Shown here one piece after another: positions 28,542 to 37,819 of a stretch of 64,000 nt of DNA. The notes beneath the pieces are model-generated. The model ran no database searches. It was not told where the DNA came from and saw nothing but the letters and a program-made list of their open reading frames with translations. Source of the DNA: Peribacillus kribbensis DSM 17871 (GTDB taxonomy: Bacteria > Bacillota > Bacilli > Bacillales > DSM-1321); NCBI RefSeq assembly GCF_000430765.1, contig NZ_AUMQ01000016.1:62001-126000 (forward strand). The letters run 5' to 3'. The position numbers were made by a program, and so were the translations under genes. Positions within the stretch are counted from its first letter, which is position 1. Each line of letters opens with the position of its first letter.

Positions 28542-29216
28542 TTATAAGAAATAACTATATAACTCCGATACATATGTTTCTATCCCGCCTTCTACTAAAC
28601 TTGGTTCAATCGTATTTAACCTTGCGGTGTTTAGTTTTAACACTCTACGAAATAATTGCGGCACTTTTCTACCCGCAAGTAATTTGTGCTGTCTCATAAT
28701 TTCTCGTGTTAATTCTACACGATAACCCGCACTCCCTGAGCGATCAAGTAATTGACTGATTTCATCTGAAGAATTATTTCTTAGCGTTTCGAATGTCTCC
28801 TCCGCTGTTCCCTGCCAGGACAGATGTATATACCACCAAATGCTTTTCAGCCATATACGGCGAGTTCCTTTATAAAAACGTTGGTCATTTATACCAAATC
28901 GTTCATATACTAAATCAGGAAAAACTTCCAATGACAAATATCGCCACACTTCATCCTGTGCTGCCAATCTCTCATTAAAATCAAAATCCTCTTTCAATAT
29001 ACGGTACAATACTAATCCCATATGCAGGTCAAATCCGTAGGAATTAATTTTCTTGATCTCATCAAGTAAAAATTTTTCCTTTTCATCAATCATAATTTCA
29101 CGAAGCCGATCAAAAGGCGCTCTCACTTGGCGTGGAGCGCATTTTTCCGGGTCAGCCTCAATTTGTTGAAATTTAAATTTGGCCTGGGCTTTTGTATAAA
29201 CTACATTTTGCCACAC
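28542..29216 (-). CDS. Unknown protein of Z1 cassette A (possibly DUF6339-type)
   Basis: A 224-residue basic, helical protein. The start is a GTG at 29216 whose G is the last base of the TAG stop of the preceding gene, so the two are coupled. It is rich in Arg and aromatics (TRRIWLKSIWWYIHLSW, then YRVELTREIMRQH). This resembles proteins listed as DUF6339 beside Z1 genes, as far as I can recall, but I cannot confirm this. There is no visible catalytic motif. The RSG-S-AGYR segment and the repeated basic helices would suit nucleic-acid binding. It is found only in cassette A of this window. Confidence 0.6.
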   Translation of the reverse strand: MWQNVVYTKAQAKFKFQQIEADPEKCAPRQVRAPFDRLREIMIDEKEKFLLDEIKKINSYGFDLHMGLVLYRILKEDFDFNERLAAQDEVWRYLSLEVFPDLVYERFGINDQRFYKGTRRIWLKSIWWYIHLSWQGTAEETFETLRNNSSDEISQLLDRSGSAGYRVELTREIMRQHKLLAGRKVPQLFRRVLKLNTARLNTIEPSLVEGGIETYVSELYSYFL

Positions 29217-30169
29217 TACATTTCACCCGTCTTTACTCGTGTTTCTAAATCTTTACGTATCGACATCGCCAGTTTTTCCGGTGTGTCAAAATCCCAATTT
29301 AAGGTTGATTTAAAATAATGTATAACTTGTCCAATAGAACCTTCTTCGCAATTGGTCCCGTCCTGGATATCTTTCCATTCTGAACATTCCATCAAATTAT
29401 GCAAAATAAGCTGTAAGGCACCAGCTAAAAATTCTATATATAATGCTTCATCGATCTTTGTTTTTGGTTTTTGAATCGATGGGAATGCATGATGGGCCTG
29501 ATTCAAGTAAATTGCAATATATTCTTTATCAAAGGGCTCTATAAGCGGGTCAGAATAATTAAAATCTACATACCACAAAGGTTTATCCGGTTCATTAACA
29601 ATAACAATAGGGAAAGTGGAACCCGAGCCATCTAAAATGACAACCCATTCTATTAACTTACCTAAAATAGTTCCAGGCACTTTTGCTTGACCCCGCATAC
29701 TATTGCGGCTAGCCTTTTTCAAATAAACAATAAGTGAAATATGTACTTCTCCAAATAATTTATTTTGTTGAAAATAGTAATCAATAGGGATAATTATACC
29801 CTTTGGTGTTAAACTCGTAATGGTCTCGATAGGGAATACACCGCGTTGTGAAGATTGCTTGGACATCCATTGTAATGCAATCCCTATCTCCGCATCAGCA
29901 TTGACCATTTGCGTTGGTCCAAACATACTTGTTGGATTACCTAATTTTAGATTTCCTGATATCCCAAAACCTTTTTCTACAAAGTCCCAACTATCATCCT
30001 CATTACTCAACAATGTTTTAAACTCATAGTCTTCATATTGATTAAGCGGGTGATTTAAACCCCCACTATCTTTATAATAAAAGTGAAAATCTGTATCGAC
30101 ATTTACCAACTCTTCCATAGCCTCATCGTAAAGCCGATTCATGCTAACCTTATTAGCCAATGTTTCCAC
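29216..30169 (-). CDS. Unknown protein of Z1 cassette A
   Basis: A 317-residue protein not recognised. It is predicted alpha/beta, with a beta-rich middle (GEVHISLIVYLKKA, then WVVILDGSGSTFPIVIV) and a helical C-terminus (EFLAGALQLILHNLMEC). There is no P-loop, metal-binding cluster or membrane segment. The start overlaps the end of the GHKL ATPase gene by 17 bases and its stop overlaps the next start by one base, so it must be part of the same complex or pathway. Cassette B has no counterpart, which marks cassette A as a separate subtype. It may be an accessory subunit linking the ATPase to the nuclease (inference). Confidence 0.62.
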   Translation of the reverse strand: METLANKVSMNRLYDEAMEELVNVDTDFHFYYKDSGGLNHPLNQYEDYEFKTLLSNEDDSWDFVEKGFGISGNLKLGNPTSMFGPTQMVNADAEIGIALQWMSKQSSQRGVFPIETITSLTPKGIIIPIDYYFQQNKLFGEVHISLIVYLKKASRNSMRGQAKVPGTILGKLIEWVVILDGSGSTFPIVIVNEPDKPLWYVDFNYSDPLIEPFDKEYIAIYLNQAHHAFPSIQKPKTKIDEALYIEFLAGALQLILHNLMECSEWKDIQDGTNCEEGSIGQVIHYFKSTLNWDFDTPEKLAMSIRKDLETRVKTGEM

Positions 30170-32162
30170 TTCCTTCTGGCTTCATCAGTATTTCCACTTG
30201 CACATGAGGATCCGTACATGTGAATACTAATTGGCCTGAACATTGGACAGGTTCTGCCTTTTTCTCAATACGTACAGCATACAGCACTTTTTTTTCACTT
30301 TTTTGAGCCGCAGATCTGCCAAATAGACCAATCGTGTTAGGAATTGAAATCCGCGTAACCTGAACCGGAAATGCTGTTCCTACACTATCTTCTGATTCCC
30401 AATCATCTGCCGAGATCCTTCCACCCTCGGAGGCAATAAATAACTCTATTGTAAAAGCAGCGACATCTTTTGCCAGCTTCAACTGAAAATCCACTTCTAA
30501 AGCCCCAGTATCTAAATATTTTTGAGATATAATAGTAAAACTATTACCCCGAACCCTGCTTCTTTCTGCAGAATTCTTTGTACTTCCAGCCTGATTACGA
30601 CTGGAAGCACGACGGCCAAATCCTGTTGGTGGCAGCAGCATCTTTCCTACATTGCGTGCCAGCATATTGATACCTTGCTTTTCCTTTACTTCTTCCTTTT
30701 TTTCATATGACGCTTTAATTTTTCTTTGTACTTGGGAACGTATTTTTTCAACAATATCAAGCGGCCTGTTTTTAATAATAATGTCCGTCCAAGAGGTGTG
30801 ATCTGCCATTTCACTTTTTCGTAAATACGCTTCTAAATCCACTACATCATTATCTGGTTTCAGTAATTTCGTATCGGAATTTGGCACAAAAATAGCCACT
30901 AAATACTCATTTTCTTCTGTTGCTCCAAGTCCCTTGCACCATTCGCCATCTGTTTCATAATTGACAATCATTCCCGGTCTTCTCGCATAAGCCATTAACG
31001 GAGCATTTTGCTCAATCATAGGATTTTTTTCATTTACACATGTAAAAGGACTGGGACCATTTGTTGGTGCCAACATATCCAGTTCCTTTTTAGTAAATTT
31101 TTTAAATACTACCCGACCCGCGTTATTCACTTTATTATTTTCAAAATAATTACGAATTTGAATATCATTAACAAAATATCGATTTGTTTTACTTCCAAGT
31201 ACCGCAGCGTTGTACATCATTTGAAGCTCAAGGAATATTTGTAGAAAATCATCCTTTTCCAGCCTATCCCCATTTATATGTCCGTCTAAATATTTGCCAT
31301 AAATGTATTTATTATTAGCTAAACGAGGGGCGTACCAACGTTGCATTGCAACACGGATATAATCAGCAACATTTGATTCCCAGGGTTTGTTATCTTCCGG
31401 ATTAAATTCATGCTTAATCAGTAATTGTTGTTCATCAATAAACGGAATTATGATTTTTGTACCTACACGCTTTCCCTCAAATGGCTCTATAGATAAGGAA
31501 TGTAATATTTCCCGTATTTTATTTTCATCTGTAATTGGGACGGTATCATTACTATTTGATCTCACTCGTTTGCCCCACCAGGCAATCCCACTCGGAACCT
31601 TTCCGGCAAATTTTGGAATTATAGTATCTGGCGATTTTTCGTTTTCTACTAAAGTCACTGCTAAACGATGCTCATACTGACCATCGTCCTTTAAAATATG
31701 CGAATAGTAAACCACTAGACCAATGCCTACACGGAAGTATACAGTCTTACCCAGTCCCCATGACCCTCCCGCGCCTGGTGTATCCTGTGCCATACTAATC
31801 CCATAAACCAGTTTAAAAATATTTCCGTTTGGCGAGTGTTTAAAATCCAGTGATCCCGTCAATCCTGTTGTATTAGCATCTTCAATATAAATAGCCTTTT
31901 GTGATGAGGCTCCAAATCTATCAATCAATTGTTCTGTAATTCCATCTAAATGTCCGGCAAAGTTTGGAACATGGACATCCCGAATACCAATATCCACATA
32001 CACAGAATCGTGCCCCTCTACGCGTATGCCAGCATCTAAACTATTTTGTACAGCTTCGCGTACAAGTAGATCTAAAATAGGTAAATCGTTATTTTGAATA
32101 AGTTTTAACAATGAATTGCCGGATTGGGACATTTTCCCGAACTCTGCAATCTCAAGTTGCAT
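30153..32162 (-). CDS. GHKL (Hsp90-like) ATPase of Z1 cassette A
   Basis: A 669-residue GHKL-superfamily ATPase. The Bergerat fold motifs are clear: LVREAVQNSLDA with Glu36, Asn40 and Asp43; IEDANTTGLTG with Asp95 and Gly100; and GAGGSWGLGKTVYF near 130-143 (lid/G2). The C-terminal 250 residues contain a beta-rich region and no HATPase kinase parts, so it is not a sensor kinase. In restriction cassettes such MutL/MORC/Hsp90-like proteins act as ATP-gated clamps that couple recognition to cleavage. The start shares one base with the stop of the Z1 gene. Its low similarity to the cassette B ATPase suggests the two cassettes diverged long ago. Confidence 0.83.
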   Translation of the reverse strand: MQLEIAEFGKMSQSGNSLLKLIQNNDLPILDLLVREAVQNSLDAGIRVEGHDSVYVDIGIRDVHVPNFAGHLDGITEQLIDRFGASSQKAIYIEDANTTGLTGSLDFKHSPNGNIFKLVYGISMAQDTPGAGGSWGLGKTVYFRVGIGLVVYYSHILKDDGQYEHRLAVTLVENEKSPDTIIPKFAGKVPSGIAWWGKRVRSNSNDTVPITDENKIREILHSLSIEPFEGKRVGTKIIIPFIDEQQLLIKHEFNPEDNKPWESNVADYIRVAMQRWYAPRLANNKYIYGKYLDGHINGDRLEKDDFLQIFLELQMMYNAAVLGSKTNRYFVNDIQIRNYFENNKVNNAGRVVFKKFTKKELDMLAPTNGPSPFTCVNEKNPMIEQNAPLMAYARRPGMIVNYETDGEWCKGLGATEENEYLVAIFVPNSDTKLLKPDNDVVDLEAYLRKSEMADHTSWTDIIIKNRPLDIVEKIRSQVQRKIKASYEKKEEVKEKQGINMLARNVGKMLLPPTGFGRRASSRNQAGSTKNSAERSRVRGNSFTIISQKYLDTGALEVDFQLKLAKDVAAFTIELFIASEGGRISADDWESEDSVGTAFPVQVTRISIPNTIGLFGRSAAQKSEKKVLYAVRIEKKAEPVQCSGQLVFTCTDPHVQVEILMKPEGSGNIG

Positions 32163-35053
32163 TACTCTTTTCCTTCTTCCGTTTCAGACTCTCCCAATGG
32201 GTTTTCTATACGAATCGACAATTTTGTCGCTAAATTTTTTCCCGAATGATAACCCGGGACAAATAAACTTACGCCAATTATATCCTCTGAGGCATTTAAG
32301 TCGTAACGTTTATTAGCTTCTTTTGTATTAATGCTTTGTTCTTTTTTAACTTTGGAATCTTTGTTAATACGATATAAAAGCAGCTGAGGTGTTAAGCCAA
32401 TACCGGCAACCTTACGTAATTCATTTATCACACTTTTCTTGGGCTGCTTTTGATTAATTTCTTCCAATTCATCTTCTATTCGTGCACGTTCTTCTTTCCC
32501 ATCTTTTGAAAACTTATACTCCTTAGGGATCGAATTATACGTCTCACTTGACATGTCTGCATATAAATCAGGAGGATTTCGTAAAACACCAATATTAATT
32601 TTTTCGCCAGTTGCCGAACCACGACGAGTACGTGTTATAAGCCCGACACCACGACCACCTACTACCCATTGGTTAGGTACGTTTTCATCTAATTTCCCAC
32701 TACCAGATAATACGACATTCCAATTAGTAAATCCCGCTTCGGATTCCTTCTTTTGGTACCAATCAAAGAAGGTTTTCATATTGGAGAAATCACTCTGTTC
32801 ACTAAAGGTAAATTTAAGGAAAAATTCATCCAAAATTGTTTGGAAAGGTACCCCTTCCCAATAAATCCCTCGTTTATTTCGGGTTTCATTTGGAGTCCCA
32901 AGACGATTTAAAAATTGCTCAGTGTTTTCGATATTTTGTCTTTGAATTACGGCGTTATCATCAAAAATTATGGTTTGATTAGATGTTCCAGAAAAGTCTA
33001 AATCAATTTCCTCAGCACTTTGCATACGGTTCTTCGCAGTAATACGAACCCAGGATAGTTTTGGTGAGTTTTTTATTTTTGGTCCATATTCGTTTGCACC
33101 CATACCTTCAAGAATATAAGTTTCGATATCCTCACGTAATTCTTCTTCAAGTGTGGCTAAAAATCTAAACTTAGCCTCTGTATCTGCAGTTACCCAAATT
33201 CGTGGAAGCATTTCATAGCCTTTACGATATCCAAAAAATCGGCCCATCTGGAGTAACGTATCTGCCTGGGAAGTAGTACGAAGGAAATATGTACTCACTA
33301 ACCCTTCAATTGTTAAACCACGCGATAAAGTACTTCCGCCAATAACAATAAATGCCGGGGCGGGTGCAGGGTAATTTGGTGATTTAGGGTCAGGATATGC
33401 TAAACGGACATGCTCTAATTCCTCCGTTATTCCATTATTTGCACAATTATCGATACACAGATGAAGACCGTCATGATATTCCAACTTTTTTGTATCTTCC
33501 AATACATTAATATGAGAAGGGAAATTCCGGATTAAACGTTTTAATTCATCTTCAATTTTTTCAAATGGTGGATAATCTTTCACACCATCTTTATTTGGGT
33601 ATTCCTCAAAATCCATTTCAAAGTCTTCTTTCGTGAACTCTTTCTGCTCCTGTTCATAAAGAACACGACAAGCTTTAATAATTTTCACCTTCGGCGTACT
33701 ACGGAAATAATCATTGATCAATTCCGCAAAAATTTTATGATGTTTTTGCTTTTGGCTGGTATGTACAAGCATACTTATCGGCTTTTTATATTTGCGATAG
33801 CGCATAATCGAAGTCGCTATTAGAAACCAATGAAGTGCATCTTCGAATGATTGAGGTAGATATAAATCCTCTTCCTTATGAATACTATGTACTAAATCAT
33901 AGTCATCTTCCGTAATTTCCCGTACAATTGGCAGACCCCGATAATATTCATTGGTTTCCAAACCAAAAATTTGTTTCGCACCAAAATATTCTTTTGCAGG
34001 ATTTAAAACTGCGACAAAATCGTGCGGATATAAAGATTCTTCCGAAGCTTCATTTAAAAAATTTGCATAAGGTGTCGCTGTGTAGCTGACGTAGTTCATA
34101 CTCAACGGTCTCGCACCATCATTTGCCTGGATATTCACCAGCTCCACGATGGCTTTATTCAGCGCTGTACGTTCTGCCAAAGAATTTATATCATTTGTAT
34201 TTATTCCACCCTGATCAGATTCATCATCTATAATTAAAACACGCATTTGAGAAAGCTTTTTTCCATCTTCTTTTAACCAAAGAATTAAATCATTTAAACG
34301 GGTTTTATTTTTCAAGCATACATTTAAGTAACGCTCACGCGACCCTTTATTTAATAAAAGACTGCTTACTTTATGTGAAGAACCTGCTTTTAATGAAAGC
34401 TTACTTAAACGTTCCCAAGATAGATTACCTGACGTTTTTAAATCGCTCATCAGCCGATCTTCTGTTTGTTTACGCAAATTTTCGATTGTTCCGGATAATA
34501 CAATGAATAAATTAAACTCCCAATCTGCAGCCATTGCCATTAACGCAGCCATACTTGCTGTTTTACCTGATTGTACATGACCGATAGTTAAACCTTTAAC
34601 GGGTTTATCAGTCTCTACACGGAGTTTTTTTAAAATACTAATTGTTGTATTTTCAGTATCTTTTACCGATTCTTCAGTCCATCCTTGACGGATTAACTTG
34701 TTTTTATATAGTTGCCAGCTGCTGGCTTCGCCACCTGGGATGGTTAAATTATTATCTTGACGCCGACTTAGGATACGATTAGTGGCAATTTTATCTTCAA
34801 TCATTTGTTCACGCTCAGCTGCTTCGCGTAAAAATTTTACAATCCCTAACCAGATTGTTGCATTCAAATCTTCGGGAATCATATCATCTTCTTGTAATTG
34901 TTCGAGTTTATTCTGCAGCCCTTCTTCATCCTGCTTGCCGTAATATTTAATAAAGTCCCAGTCGCGTCCTCTTTTCCGCAACTTTTCAACCGCCATTCTA
35001 TGCTCATCATATTTTGGGGAAGAATAATCATTTATATAGGTTATAGTACTCAT
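32162..35053 (-). CDS. Z1-domain superfamily 2 helicase-like ATPase (cassette A)
   Basis: A 963-residue Z1 protein, first gene of cassette A. Walker A is GHVQSGKT at 158-165, Walker B is LIIDDESDQGG with DDESD at 276-280, and the Z1-specific TATPYANFLN and GGSTLSRGLTIEG...LLQMGRFFGYRKGY segments are present, so the ATPase looks active. Z1 proteins are translocase-like motors linked to MutL/MORC-like ATPases and PD-(D/E)XK nucleases in bacterial restriction systems. The order here is Z1, GHKL, two unknowns, DUF4420, with 1-17 base overlaps at most joints. Cassette B has a different order. Most likely it moves along DNA and drives cleavage; the target signal is unknown. Confidence 0.87.
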   Translation of the reverse strand: MSTITYINDYSSPKYDEHRMAVEKLRKRGRDWDFIKYYGKQDEEGLQNKLEQLQEDDMIPEDLNATIWLGIVKFLREAAEREQMIEDKIATNRILSRRQDNNLTIPGGEASSWQLYKNKLIRQGWTEESVKDTENTTISILKKLRVETDKPVKGLTIGHVQSGKTASMAALMAMAADWEFNLFIVLSGTIENLRKQTEDRLMSDLKTSGNLSWERLSKLSLKAGSSHKVSSLLLNKGSRERYLNVCLKNKTRLNDLILWLKEDGKKLSQMRVLIIDDESDQGGINTNDINSLAERTALNKAIVELVNIQANDGARPLSMNYVSYTATPYANFLNEASEESLYPHDFVAVLNPAKEYFGAKQIFGLETNEYYRGLPIVREITEDDYDLVHSIHKEEDLYLPQSFEDALHWFLIATSIMRYRKYKKPISMLVHTSQKQKHHKIFAELINDYFRSTPKVKIIKACRVLYEQEQKEFTKEDFEMDFEEYPNKDGVKDYPPFEKIEDELKRLIRNFPSHINVLEDTKKLEYHDGLHLCIDNCANNGITEELEHVRLAYPDPKSPNYPAPAPAFIVIGGSTLSRGLTIEGLVSTYFLRTTSQADTLLQMGRFFGYRKGYEMLPRIWVTADTEAKFRFLATLEEELREDIETYILEGMGANEYGPKIKNSPKLSWVRITAKNRMQSAEEIDLDFSGTSNQTIIFDDNAVIQRQNIENTEQFLNRLGTPNETRNKRGIYWEGVPFQTILDEFFLKFTFSEQSDFSNMKTFFDWYQKKESEAGFTNWNVVLSGSGKLDENVPNQWVVGGRGVGLITRTRRGSATGEKINIGVLRNPPDLYADMSSETYNSIPKEYKFSKDGKEERARIEDELEEINQKQPKKSVINELRKVAGIGLTPQLLLYRINKDSKVKKEQSINTKEANKRYDLNASEDIIGVSLFVPGYHSGKNLATKLSIRIENPLGESETEEGKE

Positions 35054-35399
35054 CTCTTTCTCATGCCTTTCTCTGTTGTACTATATTAGTTATCAGTACA
35101 TAAATACTAGTACAATCGAAGTCTCAATAAATTGTAAATTTGATAAAAAGATAACCCAGAAATATACTTCTTAACACCTGCAAGCTACTATTAATTTTCT
35201 TTAAAAACTTTGAATTTTAAGACTCTCCTACTAAGTTTATATATTATAACGCTTATTAAATAATCTTACTATAATTGTAATAAAAGGTCGACAGTAGATA
35301 AAAAGATCTTAATAGGGAAAATAATCTATGTGGTTAACATTAAATATAAATTGTTTTTATAAGAATTTTCAGGTAAAAGTACTAAAGGAGGTGTCATTA
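35054..35399. promoter_or_regulatory. Divergent intergenic region between Z1-A and vsr-A
   Basis: 346 AT-rich bases between two divergent genes. It must carry the start of the minus-strand Z1 operon and of the plus-strand vsr copy. A strong AAAGGAGG precedes the vsr ATG by 8 bases. I see no convincing palindromic operator and no coding remnant. Promoter hexamers cannot be set with confidence. Confidence 0.4.
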
Positions 35400-35744
35400 A
35401 TGACTGATGTAATGACAAAAGAACAGCGCAGAAAAAATATGCAGGCAATAAAGTCAATATCTAAATTAGAAAAAATTGTTTCAAAAGAGCTGTGGAAAAA
35501 GGGCTTAAGATTTAGAACAAATACCAAAAACCTTTTTGGAAAACCAGACTTATCGATTAAAAAATACAAAATTGTTATATTTGTTGACTCTTGCTTTTGG
35601 CATCGCTGTCCCATACATGGGAATATGCCAAAAAACAATGCGGATTTTTGGTATAGGAAGTTAACAAGAAATGTTGACAGAGATAAAGAAGTAAATGATT
35701 ACTATACTAAAAAGATTGAGTTTCATCCTCAAACCCATGTTTAA
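35400..35744 (+). pseudogene. vsr: Very short patch repair endonuclease, 3' end replaced (copy A)
   Basis: A 114-codon Vsr frame with start ATG at 35400 behind AAAGGAGG. It follows the intact copy at 46769 through KNMQAIKSISKLE, FGKPDLSI, VDSCFWHRCPIHG and RNVDRDKEVNDYY. After Tyr-Thr-Lys-Lys it leaves homology, and its last residues (EFHPQTHV) are read from the antisense strand of a dcm fragment. The catalytic Asp and His positions of the Vsr core are present, but the C-terminal helix (about 30 residues) is gone. Vsr nicks T-G mismatches that arise when 5-methylcytosine deaminates, and so protects Dcm sites. It is probably inactive or impaired; expression remains possible. Confidence 0.8.
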
Positions 35745-35992
35745 TTCCTAATGAATTTTTCTTTGAGACTCCAGCAAGACTGAAAGGATGGCATGGAAAT
35801 CCGGCTAATAAAATATCATGATCAGGTATTTCTGTTTCCTTTATCTTAGTTATATCTCCAAATGGGACTTCTTTAAAATTTTTTTCATAAACCTTTTGTG
35901 CATTTTTATCCCATTCAGAGGAAAAAACGCATTTTTCCGCCTAAGCTTTCAAAGGGAAGTCTTAAGCCGCCTATGCCTGCAAACAAAAAATT
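35712..35992 (-). pseudogene. dcm: N-terminal fragment of a Dcm-type C5 methyltransferase
   Basis: Minus-strand debris encoding FAGIGGLRLPFES, then [34 protein letters not shown] and [16 protein letters not shown]. This parallels the intact enzyme at 48615-49604 from motif I to just past motif IV. An extra A in an A-run near 35935 shifts the frame. The motif IV loop reads PCHPFS, not PCQPFS. The fragment ends exactly where the vsr copy loses homology, so a deletion joined the two genes tail to middle. No start or C-terminal half is present. Confidence 0.82.
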
Positions 35993-36236
35993 TAAAATTA
36001 AACATAAAATTCCTCCCCCTTCTATCTCGTGCATTATCTTCATTATATCATTTTACCTCAAAAAACGAACGTACATTCTTTTTTTATTTTAGATTAAAAA
36101 TCAAAATTATTGCAACTAAAAAAGTTTCCTTTTCTTCACGATTTAAGTCCAAAGTTTTACTCAATAATACAAAAACAGCAAAAGACAATGGTACATTACT
36201 CATTGCCTCTTTTCTCTTAAAACAAGTGAATATTTA

Positions 36237-36446
36237 GTGAAAAGCAGATCAGCAATGTTATTAGAATTTCAGTTGAAAAAATATCCAAATGGTTTTATAA
36301 AAACAAGTAAATTTGGGATTTATACTACTAATGCTATTTCTATATATATTTTAGAAGTAGATCTTAATTTTTATCAAAATTTATTCAAAAAAGATTTTGC
36401 TATTATTAACGAAAATTCAAGTTATGATTTTTCCGATTTAGAATAA
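36237..36446 (+). pseudogene. Fragment of the small protein family also found at 44871-45143
   Basis: A 69-codon frame with a GTG start and no ribosome binding site. KSRSAMLLEFQLKKYP, TSKFGIYTTNAIS, ILEVDL and KDFAIINENSSYDFSDLE line up with the 90-residue protein at 44871-45143. The N-terminal 20 residues of that protein are missing or unrecognisable. This looks like a truncated duplicate left over when the vsr/dcm region was broken. The family itself is unknown. Confidence 0.6.
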
Positions 36447-36986
36447 CCGTGATATAGATATCTTGGTTACGATTTAGAGAAAGGTGGCAAATGGTGATAT
36501 AACCCCAACTGAGCAATTTATAGTTTTCTTTATAAAATTCAAGCTCCATAAATGGGTTCCCTCCCAACTTATGAAGATGAGAGTCTACTCTTTTTGGTTA
36601 GTCACAGTTATCCACTATTAGGTCAGTAAAATGCAAAATAATAATTTTACAAAAAAATTTTTTAATACTGTTCTTGTCTCGAGTTGATTACCTCTATCAA
36701 TTATATGCAATGAAAAAAGCTATCCCTAGCTAAGTATATCTCCATATATTTGTAAATATTCTTCTTCATTTAATTAAGATTTGATCTCTACTAACTTCTA
36801 CTAATAGTTACAGTTACATGTATTATAACCCCAGATAGCATAACATTTTTCATATGCAAATCAATTTTTATTTGTAACCAAACTAACTATAATATCAAAA
36901 ATTTAATTGAACATATCATTATGATTAAGTAGTGCTAATACATATTCATCTTTTCACCTGTATTCACCCTAATACTTTTCTATACT
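36447..36986. other. Gene-free AT-rich stretch
   Basis: About 540 bases between the small-protein fragment and the IS21 relic. All frames are broken. I see no RNA gene, repeat or recognisable coding debris. Confidence 0.5.
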
Positions 36987-37017
36987 TGTAACCGTCATGT
37001 AGAAAACAACAGTTTTT
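36987..37017 (+). repeat. Left terminal inverted repeat of the IS21 relic
   Basis: Begins TGTAACCG and contains AAACAACAGTTTTT. It pairs with the reverse complement of 39278-39308, with the first five bases and the AAACAACAGTTTT core identical. A weaker internal copy (CATCAGTTTTCATC) lies at about 37030-37045. Confidence 0.6.
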
Positions 37018-37046
37018 AGTAAATAAAATTCATCAGTTTTCATCAA

Positions 37047-37819
37047 TTAAGATTCAACGCTCTGGTTATCAAATAATGCTTTTCTGTATTTCATTCTGAT
37101 ACTGTCCTGTTCTTCGCTGAAGGTCAAAATTTCACTCCGATGAAGGAGACGATCCAGTATGGCTGTCGTAAGTGTCGTATCCCCAAGGAACTTTCCCCAT
37201 TCTCAAGGACCTTTATTAGAGGTAAGGATAAATGCAGCTTTGTCATACATCTCATAAATAAATTGAAAGAATAGATGGGCATCCTGTGGTTCATAAGCCA
37301 TATACATGACATCATAAATGATAATCAAATCAGATTTAATTATACGGTTATACCTTGTTTTAGATTTGCTAATATACTCTCTTGATTTCAATACACAAAT
37401 TAAACGATCCATTGATATAAAAGAAACCTGGTATCCACGCTCAATATCGTGGATACCTAAAGCAGTTGATAGATGGGTCTTGCCAACACCTTTTGGCCCC
37501 ATCATAATTAAGGTATAATACTCATCAATCCAGATAATTGTTTTAAAATATTCAGCTGTTTTTCTCCAATCGCTGTCTGTTCCTTAAGTCGAAAGTTTCC
37601 AAATGTTAAAGCTTCCGGAAACTCAGCCCACTTCATTAATCTTTCACTGTTTTTTCTTTCCCTACAACGCATTTCATGACTAAGAAACTCTTGGATAAAT
37701 TCAAGATAGGTCCATCCCTTTGCCTCATCTTCGCTTAGAAGAGAACGTAATTCCTTGGCTGTCTCAGTCAGTCGTAAGGTTCTGCATTTATCCTGAAGTG
37801 ATTCGTAAGGTTGGCTCAT
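37047..37819 (-). pseudogene. istB: istB helper ATPase of IS21, broken
   Basis: IS21 IstB is the AAA+ helper that delivers the transposase complex to target DNA. The N-terminal helical domain (LRLTETAKELRSLL, FLSHEMRCRERKNSER) and Walker A (GPKGVGKTHLSTALG) are readable, but they lie in different frames around 37520. The typical SNKG-F-EEWG segment reads SNKGP, stop, EWGKFLGD because of an in-frame TGA near 37200. The end (LDRLLHRSEILTF) is recognisable to a TAA at 37047. Walker B also looks decayed (IIIYDVM where IIDE is usual). Not functional. Confidence 0.85.

Noticed and set aside
35818-36237. 139-codon plus-strand frame
   Set aside because: It overlaps dcm debris on the other strand and encodes low-complexity Phe/Leu-rich text; a shadow of decayed sequence.
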